Assembly: GCF_947498635.1 (NCBI RefSeq)
Contig: NZ_CANMKV010000037.1
Coordinates: 1 to 43,092 of the forward strand
Length of the DNA: 43,092 bases
Direction: 5' to 3'
Source: an uncultured Microbulbifer sp.
GTDB taxonomy: Bacteria; Pseudomonadota; Gammaproteobacteria; Pseudomonadales; Cellvibrionaceae
Within the stretch, counting starts at the first letter, position 1. Every line of letters starts with the position of its first letter. A program made the translations under genes and the position numbers. The notes below the pieces were generated by a model. It searched no databases, had not been told where the DNA came from, and saw nothing but the letters and a program-made list of their open reading frames with translations. Below, one piece after another: positions 37,368 to 43,092 of the stretch.

Positions 37368-38102
37368 ATGTTTAAGAAAGTGCTAACAATTTTAATAAGC
37401 AGCCTTTTAATCGGTAATGTCATTGCCTGGTTTTCTGGGGCTGCTCCCATTGATTTCAAAAAAATCGCCTATAGCGATTCTGAAGCTGAGCAATTGAGAT
37501 TTCTCAAGAGTGAACTAGATCAAAATCAACCCGATCCTGAACTGATGCTTCAGCTGGGGCAGTTGTACAGTTATCACAATGAGATCGAGAGAGCAGGCGA
37601 TCTATTGGGGAACGCTTTTCAGCAGGACCCCAATAATATGTTGATCAAGGCGGTATATTTCTCTAACGAGGGGAAACTGGCAGGTGCCATGTTTGACCCT
37701 GTTATGGGCATCTATAAACTGTATCGTCTACGCCACGCAATGAATCAAGTAGATGAGGCGGCTTCTCAGGCTGACAACGATTTAAACGTTCGTCTGGTTC
37801 GTCTGCTGACCTTTTCTTTTGTCGGTGAAATTAGCGGCCATTTTGATCGAGTTTTTGAAGACGAAGACTGGTTTAAGGACTTAATTGACGAAGATCCCCA
37901 AGCATTGCCCGCTGAAGTCAAACAGCTGGTGTATCTCGCTCTTGCTAATGCTTATAGGGTTAAGGGACTGGAGAATAGTGCCGAGCTCAACGTCGCTGCC
38001 GATTACTACCAAAAGGCCGAAAGTCTTGCTGCCTGCCCCACTACTATGCAGGAAGCGTGTGAGCAGTTAGGTCATTTGCTTGTTACTTTGGGCGAAGCCT
38101 GA
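37368..38102 (+). CDS. Membrane-anchored or periplasmic helical-repeat (TPR-like) protein
   Basis: A 244-residue protein. Residues about 5-25 form one hydrophobic segment (LTILISSLLIGNVIAWFSG), either an uncleaved anchor or a signal peptide. The rest is helical, with TPR-like pairs (ELMLQLGQLYSYHNEIERAGDLLGNAFQQDP). It precedes the ABC transporter genes and overlaps the ATPase start by one base. I infer a scaffold role linking the biosynthetic or export machinery to the membrane. Confidence 0.6.
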   Translation: MFKKVLTILISSLLIGNVIAWFSGAAPIDFKKIAYSDSEAEQLRFLKSELDQNQPDPELMLQLGQLYSYHNEIERAGDLLGNAFQQDPNNMLIKAVYFSNEGKLAGAMFDPVMGIYKLYRLRHAMNQVDEAASQADNDLNVRLVRLLTFSFVGEISGHFDRVFEDEDWFKDLIDEDPQALPAEVKQLVYLALANAYRVKGLENSAELNVAADYYQKAESLAACPTTMQEACEQLGHLLVTLGEA

Positions 38103-38836
38103 TGCTGGTTGAACTTAGCGGCATTTCCAAGCGCTACAAGATGGGAGACGTCTGGGTTGATGCACTTAAAGACGTCAGCCTTTCATTGGCGAAGGGCGAA
38201 TTCCTTGCGGTGAAAGGTCCCAGTGGCAGTGGTAAGAGTACATTACTGAATATATTGTCTGCACTTGATCAGTGTGATTCCGGTACTGTTCATGTTGGGG
38301 GCATTAATATTGGGCGGTTGGGTGAGCACCAGCGTTCGAAATTCCGTAACCGGCATATTGGTATTGTGTTCCAGTCCTTTAATTTGATTCCAGTACTCTC
38401 CGCCCTGGAAAACGTCATGTATCCGTTGACGCTTAGGGGCGTTAAAGAGGCTAAACCAAGAGCTCTGCAGGCGTTGAGGGATGTTGGCCTTGATCAGCAG
38501 GCCAACCAAAGACCCACTCAACTATCAGGTGGTCAGATGCAGCGGGTGGCCATCGCTAGGGCCATCGTGACACAACCAGATATTGTGCTAGCTGATGAGC
38601 CTACGGCTAACTTAGATTCGAAAACCTCTGAACATATCATGACGCTGATTCAAAAATTGAACAAAGAGCAGGGGGTTACTTTTGTCATTTCAACGCATGA
38701 TGATTACGTTACGGGGTTAGCCTCCAGAGTGATTACTATTCTGGATGGTGAGCTAGTCAAAGATTCGCAGACAAATATATCACCGTTAGACAGGCACAAC
38801 AGGGTCGATATTACTGAACTAGAGGTGAAGGTATGA
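38102..38836 (+). CDS. ABC transporter ATP-binding protein (LolD/MacB type)
   Basis: A 244-residue nucleotide-binding subunit. Walker A GPSGSGKST is at 39-47, the Q-loop is VFQSFN, the signature LSGGQMQR is at 141-148, Walker B is IVLADEP (161-167), and the H-loop is STHDD. The MacB/LolD family drives mechanotransmission rather than ordinary pumping, moving lipoproteins or hydrophobic products through the periplasm. It pairs with the FtsX permease at 39540. Confidence 0.95.
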   Translation: MLVELSGISKRYKMGDVWVDALKDVSLSLAKGEFLAVKGPSGSGKSTLLNILSALDQCDSGTVHVGGINIGRLGEHQRSKFRNRHIGIVFQSFNLIPVLSALENVMYPLTLRGVKEAKPRALQALRDVGLDQQANQRPTQLSGGQMQRVAIARAIVTQPDIVLADEPTANLDSKTSEHIMTLIQKLNKEQGVTFVISTHDDYVTGLASRVITILDGELVKDSQTNISPLDRHNRVDITELEVKV

Positions 38837-39543
38837 AGCCTTTTGCTCCGCATTTTTTTTTGAAATATTTGATTGTTCTTTTGGTTTTGTCTGGTTCCTT
38901 TTCCAAGGTTTGGGGGCAAGAATATGTGGCGCCTACAGAAATTCCATCCGCCAATTCAGAGCGTGTACAGCTTATTGCCGAGTTAGATGGAAATTCTACG
39001 CCTCAAGAACGCAAAGTGGCTTATTTGGCTCAGTTGGCCTTGCTAACCTCCAGCAGTGATACCCAGGTTGAAGATATTGAGATCTTAGAAAAAAAACTGA
39101 CTGAACTCAGGCAATCTTTGGATAGTGACCCGGAGTTAAGTGCGGCTCTGGGATCAGCTATTTCTTTCCGCTCCAGTTTTTATACCGATCAGTTAGCTAA
39201 ACTTTCCCTATTTTCCCGACGGGGGAATCGGATGATGGATCGAGCGGTAAAGCAGGCTCCCTTTAACTTGGGGGCTAGATTGCAGCGTGGTATCAGTTGC
39301 GCAAATATGCCCGCATTTTTGCGTCGGGCTCGTTACGCGGTAGAAGATTTGGAGTTAGTCCAGCAACAAATAGGTAGCAAGTTCGGTGAAGAGTTCCAGG
39401 CATTTGTCGAGTTCTATCTTGCGCAGGCTTATAGCCGCAATAAACAGTCAGAGCAGGCTAAAAACCTCTGGACCAAGGTGACACACTCTGAAACAGACTG
39501 GGCACAAAAGTCTCTACAGTCACTTGAGAGACTCTCGTTATGA
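38833..39543 (+). CDS. Exported helical-repeat protein of the transporter set
   Basis: A 236-residue protein with a signal peptide (about 1-28, ending VWG-Q). The mature part is helical, with one recognisable TPR-like pair near the end (FVEFYLAQAYSRNKQSEQAKNLW). I do not recognise the family. It lies between the ATPase and permease genes and overlaps both by four bases, so a fixed role in the same complex is likely. Confidence 0.65.
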   Translation: MKPFAPHFFLKYLIVLLVLSGSFSKVWGQEYVAPTEIPSANSERVQLIAELDGNSTPQERKVAYLAQLALLTSSSDTQVEDIEILEKKLTELRQSLDSDPELSAALGSAISFRSSFYTDQLAKLSLFSRRGNRMMDRAVKQAPFNLGARLQRGISCANMPAFLRRARYAVEDLELVQQQIGSKFGEEFQAFVEFYLAQAYSRNKQSEQAKNLWTKVTHSETDWAQKSLQSLERLSL

Positions 39544-40769
39544 TCCTCGGTTGGAAGGTAGCACTGCTTAATATTCTTAGAAATGGGCGGCGTAGTTTAA
39601 TTACCCTGGCAGCGGTTGTTTTTGGATGTACCAGTCTGATTGTATTCGGTGGCTTTGTTCAGTCAATGTACGACGGCATGCGCGAAAGTATGATCCGCTC
39701 ACAGTTAGGTCATATCCAGATATATGCGGCCGGTTACAATCAGTACGGCAAGGCTGAGCCGGAAAAATATCAGATCCCTTCAGCCAAACTGGAGCAAATT
39801 AGCAATGTAATTGAGAAGCAAACCCAGGCACTGGTCGTGGCGCCACGGTTGAACTTCAATGGTCTTCTCAGTGATGGAAAGCAGTCAATAGCAATAATGG
39901 GTATCGGGGTGGATGCGGAGAAAGAGGTATTATTATCCTCCGCAATTCATATTGTCCAAGGTGAAGATCTGTTTCCTGAAGATGCCGCTGCTGCCCACCT
40001 GGGCGAAGGACTATTTAATGCGCTCAATGCTGAGGTAGGTGACCATCTAACTTTGCTGGCGAGCACGCAGGATGGAGCGATTAATGCCGTTGACATCCAG
40101 ATCGCGGGAGTAGTTACCACTGGGGTTAAGGCGTTGGACGATCGTCTATTAAGAGTTAATTTACCTTTAGCTCAGGAGTTACTCTATACCACGGATGTGA
40201 CTCGGCTGGTCGTTTTGCTGGAAGAAACTGAAATGACCGATATGGCTGCAGAGGATTTGGGAAAAGCCTTCCGTGATCAGAACCTGAATCTGGAATTAAA
40301 AAGCTGGTGGGACCTTGCCGGTTACTACCATCAGGTTGTGGGGCTGTTCAATGGTGTGTTTGGCTTTATTACGGTAATCGTCCTGGTGATTGTTGCTTTG
40401 AGTATCTCTAACACCATGTTGATGGCTGTAATGGAGCGGACCAGAGAGATTGGAACTATTCGAGCTATGGGGGGCACCCCAACGCAAGTGGTTGGCTTGA
40501 TCCTATTAGAGTCGGTATTTTTAGGCATCATCGGTAGCCTTTTGGGTTTACTCGCTGGAATTCTGGCCGCAAAAGGTATCACCTATGCAGAATGGATGAT
40601 GCCCCGTCCACCGGGCAGTACCCAAGATTACCCCATCCGGGTATTTGTTGTTTCAGAAATTTTGATGAAAACCTTTACGCTAGGTTTCTTAATTTCCCTG
40701 ATTTCGAGTATTTACCCTGCGGTAAAGGCTTCCAGAATACCGGTGGTTAATGCGCTGAGGTTTACCTAA
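39540..40769 (+). CDS. FtsX-family ABC permease (LolC/E- or MacB-like)
   Basis: A 409-residue permease. One membrane segment near 19-42 precedes a periplasmic MacB core domain (about 45-265), followed by three segments (about 275-300, 320-350 and 372-395) with VMERTREIGTIRAMGGT, the conserved FtsX coupling motif that contacts the ATPase. It forms a mechanotransmission transporter with the 38102 ATPase. The gene overlaps the preceding one (ATGA). Confidence 0.93.
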   Translation: MILGWKVALLNILRNGRRSLITLAAVVFGCTSLIVFGGFVQSMYDGMRESMIRSQLGHIQIYAAGYNQYGKAEPEKYQIPSAKLEQISNVIEKQTQALVVAPRLNFNGLLSDGKQSIAIMGIGVDAEKEVLLSSAIHIVQGEDLFPEDAAAAHLGEGLFNALNAEVGDHLTLLASTQDGAINAVDIQIAGVVTTGVKALDDRLLRVNLPLAQELLYTTDVTRLVVLLEETEMTDMAAEDLGKAFRDQNLNLELKSWWDLAGYYHQVVGLFNGVFGFITVIVLVIVALSISNTMLMAVMERTREIGTIRAMGGTPTQVVGLILLESVFLGIIGSLLGLLAGILAAKGITYAEWMMPRPPGSTQDYPIRVFVVSEILMKTFTLGFLISLISSIYPAVKASRIPVVNALRFT

Positions 40770-40807
40770 TAGCGATGCAAATTGTTTTAAAGATGTTGGG
40801 TGTCGTA

Positions 40808-41551
40808 ATGAAAAAAAATCGCTTTGATTTTTTGGTTTTGTTGTTGCTTGCTCTCAGTATGCCGGGAAGAGCCGATGTCACGGCTGAATCTCTGGTGAAT
40901 CAACTTGATGAGGTTCGGGGTTATAAGGATCAGGGTTTTGCCTTCAATATTACCAATGTCAGTTATAAAAAGGATAAGGAACCCCGCACCAATACCCTCA
41001 GTGTTAAAGTTTATAATGACAAGTCTCTGATTCACTTCGAGTCACCCGCTCGTGAGAAGGGCCGGGCAATGCTCAAAGAAGATAGTAATATGTGGCTCTA
41101 TATTCCCGGAACTCGCCGGGTTATCCGTATAGCGCCATCCCAACGTTTGATTGGGGAAACCAGTAATGGTGATGTTGTAGGTACTAACTTTTCCAGTGAT
41201 TACAGTGCAAAAATTGTGGGCGAAGAAGCGCTTGAAGGGCAGGAGTACTGGATGTTGGCTTTGACTTCAGTCACCTCTGGGGTGGCCTATGCCAAAGTGA
41301 AAGTATGGATGGCTAAGGCCGAGGGTCATCAGCCCCTCAAGAGTGAATTCTATTCCCGCTCAGGCCGTCTCTTGAAAACCGCTTTTTACAAAGAATACAA
41401 ACGCTACGATGGCAAGTTGAAATTACATAAGCTATTGCTGGTGGATGCCTTAATGCAGGACAACTATACCTGGATGAAATTTGATGGTTACCGACTTGAA
41501 CAACTGGACCAGGCTATTTTTCAAAAGGCTTCCCTGGGTAAACTGAATTAA
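40808..41551 (+). CDS. LolA-like outer-membrane lipoprotein-sorting protein (periplasmic carrier)
   Basis: A periplasmic half-barrel protein of about 247 residues. The signal peptide is MKKNRFDF plus a leucine-rich core ending GRA-D. The body shows the PF17131-type pattern: DKSLIHFESPAREKGRAMLKE, then MWLYIPGTRRVIRI, and YYSRSGRLLKT-like strands. Such proteins accept a hydrophobic cargo in their groove. They commonly travel with MacB-like permeases and beta-barrel proteins. An in-frame ATG at 40775 would add 11 residues; I prefer the later ATG because it gives the better signal peptide, although both have weak ribosome sites. Confidence 0.85.
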   Translation: MKKNRFDFLVLLLLALSMPGRADVTAESLVNQLDEVRGYKDQGFAFNITNVSYKKDKEPRTNTLSVKVYNDKSLIHFESPAREKGRAMLKEDSNMWLYIPGTRRVIRIAPSQRLIGETSNGDVVGTNFSSDYSAKIVGEEALEGQEYWMLALTSVTSGVAYAKVKVWMAKAEGHQPLKSEFYSRSGRLLKTAFYKEYKRYDGKLKLHKLLLVDALMQDNYTWMKFDGYRLEQLDQAIFQKASLGKLN

Positions 41552-41565
41552 TAGTAAGAGAAATC

Positions 41566-42981
41566 ATGGCGACTCGCGGTCTGGTTCGGCATAAGCTGTC
41601 CATTTTCTTAAAAATATTTCCTATAGCTCCAGTAGTGATTGCTCCAGTAGTGATTGCTCCAGCAGTGGTTGCTCAGGAGTATGAAGATCCTTTTTTGGAT
41701 ACATCTTCCCAGGTTACTCCATCGGCGGATTCCCTAGGCGATACGCTAGCGAATACTATTTCCTGGGGTTTTGATATTTCTGTAATTGCTTATTATCAGC
41801 AGAATAGTGTTAGGAAGGATCAGTACTTTAATCCGGGTAACCTGGTTTTTCTTGCAGATGAGTCCCAGTTGGCGTTAGATTTAAGTGGTCAGCTATCGGC
41901 GGGTCCCCACCTTTCGGCTTATACCCGTGTTGCTCTTGTGGAAGATTATCAAGTTGATGACGCTGGTGATACTTCGGATGAGTTTAATATTTACGTATTG
42001 GAAGGCTATTTATCCTCCTATACCTCTAGCCGTCGTTTTGGTGTTAATGTTGGGCGCATCAAGCCCCAGTGGAGCAATGGCTACAATTGGTCCCCAGCCA
42101 ATTTGCTTAAGCCTGTCTATGACCGTCCCAATCTAGATAGCGATGACCTGACCCAGCAGCAGGGATGGGATATGGCTCACCTAGATTTGCGTTATGGAGA
42201 CTGGAATGTGGGTCTCTACGCTGCAGAAGTGGAAGATACCCTCGACCGAAATCTGGATGGGCCATTCACTGATAGTGACCTGCAGTATGCGATAGTATTG
42301 AACCGGGAGGGGGATTTGGATACCCGTTTGGTAATTCACCAGTTGGAAGGTGGAGAGGTTAATGCGGCCTTGGGTTTAAGCACATTAGCTCGCGATAATA
42401 TTACACTTCGCTTTGAAGGTGCGTGGGAGCAGCAACGGGAACTGCCACTGGCCAGCGATATACAGTACACCAATTTACAGGATCGCGGTTACCTGAAAGC
42501 TGTGTTGGGTGCCCAGATGAGTCTAAACGATGGTTGGGATATTACTGCGGAATACCTATACAACGAACATGGATATGAGGCTGAAGAGTGGGATCAGTTG
42601 ATCGGTCAGGTAGACTTGGCCCAACTCAATCTCATCGAACTAAAATTTTCTCAGCTGGGCTTACAGTCCACGGAAGCTTACACAGCTTTTAACTTCCTGG
42701 TTGATAGCTATGATCTGCTTTCGATGGGGCAGTTGCGGCGAGAATATTTGTTTTTTATGTGGGGTAATACCCGTGTAGAGCGTAAGTTTCAGTATCGTCA
42801 GAGTGTTCAATACAATGTTGACGATCAGAGTCAATACCACAACCTGGAATTCATCCAAAACTGGACCGAGCATTTTAGTACAAGAGTACAGGCGCAGCTA
42901 TTTACTGGTTGTGGTAGCTGTGAATTCGGTTTGATTCCGAGTCAAAACCTGTTTCGCTTGAGTTTCTATTACGACTTCTAA
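41566..42981 (+). CDS. Outer-membrane beta-barrel protein (DUF1302 / alginate-export-like)
   Basis: A 471-residue barrel. The signal peptide is unusual: its core is three repeats of Val-Val-Ile-Ala-Pro type, encoded by a 15-bp tandem repeat. The mature protein alternates beta strands with loops and ends in LSFYYDF, the C-terminal Phe signal for insertion by the Bam complex. Residues about 130-175 (RRFGVNVGRIKPQWSNGYNWSP) match the DUF1302-like pattern. It probably lets the product leave or sit in the outer membrane. A small cysteine pair (TGCGSCEFG) occurs near the end. No terminator is visible in the 111 bases that remain, so the operon may continue past the window. Confidence 0.85.
   Translation: MATRGLVRHKLSIFLKIFPIAPVVIAPVVIAPAVVAQEYEDPFLDTSSQVTPSADSLGDTLANTISWGFDISVIAYYQQNSVRKDQYFNPGNLVFLADESQLALDLSGQLSAGPHLSAYTRVALVEDYQVDDAGDTSDEFNIYVLEGYLSSYTSSRRFGVNVGRIKPQWSNGYNWSPANLLKPVYDRPNLDSDDLTQQQGWDMAHLDLRYGDWNVGLYAAEVEDTLDRNLDGPFTDSDLQYAIVLNREGDLDTRLVIHQLEGGEVNAALGLSTLARDNITLRFEGAWEQQRELPLASDIQYTNLQDRGYLKAVLGAQMSLNDGWDITAEYLYNEHGYEAEEWDQLIGQVDLAQLNLIELKFSQLGLQSTEAYTAFNFLVDSYDLLSMGQLRREYLFFMWGNTRVERKFQYRQSVQYNVDDQSQYHNLEFIQNWTEHFSTRVQAQLFTGCGSCEFGLIPSQNLFRLSFYYDF
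41631..41675 (+). repeat. 15-bp tandem repeat x3 inside a signal peptide
   Basis: ATTGCTCCAGTAGTG-like units occur three times in a row, the third with two changes, and encode the repeated hydrophobic core of the barrel protein's signal peptide. Gain or loss of a unit would change the length of the hydrophobic core by five residues without shifting the frame. Confidence 0.8.
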
Positions 42982-43092
42982 TAATTTGTGGTTTTCAGTG
43001 ATGTACAATTTCAAACCTGCATTCAACTCTGAAGTGCATCAGTTAATCACCTGGAAAAGAACGGTCAGCTGAAGGTAATATCTGCTGCTTCT

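Overview
The window looks like a piece of a marine or saline gammaproteobacterial chromosome. The supporting signs are a short two-domain PutA next to an Lrp-type regulator, alkyl sulfatase / Baeyer-Villiger / DUF1254 genes, Gram-negative export genes and moderate GC. A Microbulbifer- or Cellvibrio-like host is my guess from gene content, not a proven assignment.

Layout. (1) 1-11,300 is loosely packed, AT-rich accessory DNA. It holds a large secreted toroid-plus-lectin protein, an exported DJ-1/PfpI protein, a CAP-domain lipoprotein, two decayed transposase fragments, an intact 1,081-bp IS30-family element with matched terminal inverted repeats, and a small lipoprotein that may be a lone integron cassette. 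The intergenic DNA carries several perfect short tandem arrays. (2) 12,000-17,300 is core metabolism: putA with a clear terminator, a divergent Lrp-family regulator with a palindromic site between them, and an acyl-CoA dehydrogenase. (3) 17,600-24,000 is a catabolic-looking group: alkyl sulfatase, Baeyer-Villiger monooxygenase, AraC regulator and DUF1254 protein. (4) 24,900-42,981 is one long, tightly coupled plus-strand operon of 15 genes. I read it as a biosynthetic and export cluster for an undescribed small molecule.

The cluster starts behind a near-consensus sigma-70 promoter whose -35 box lies inside a 19-bp Fur-box-like sequence, so iron control is predicted. Its first part is an AMP ligase and a fold-III PLP decarboxylase, with a stand-alone acyl carrier protein further down. 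This is the same trio used for ACP-bound amino-acid decarboxylation in butirosin biosynthesis (BtrJ/K/I) and in exosortase-associated loci. Around it are a flavin-dependent halogenase with the WxWxIP motif and an active-site lysine, a long acyl-CoA dehydrogenase, an alpha/beta hydrolase, two very divergent thiolase-fold proteins that keep a cysteine, a degraded acyl-CoA dehydrogenase homologue, an asparagine-synthetase-like protein without the ATP-binding loop, and one unknown protein. The last third encodes a LolCDE/MacB-like ABC ATPase and FtsX permease, two periplasmic helical-repeat proteins, a LolA-like carrier and an outer-membrane barrel, which suggests a dedicated envelope-spanning route for a hydrophobic product. 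The product cannot be read from the sequence. A halogenated, dehydrogenated acyl-amine or heterocycle derived from an ACP-bound amino acid is the working hypothesis.
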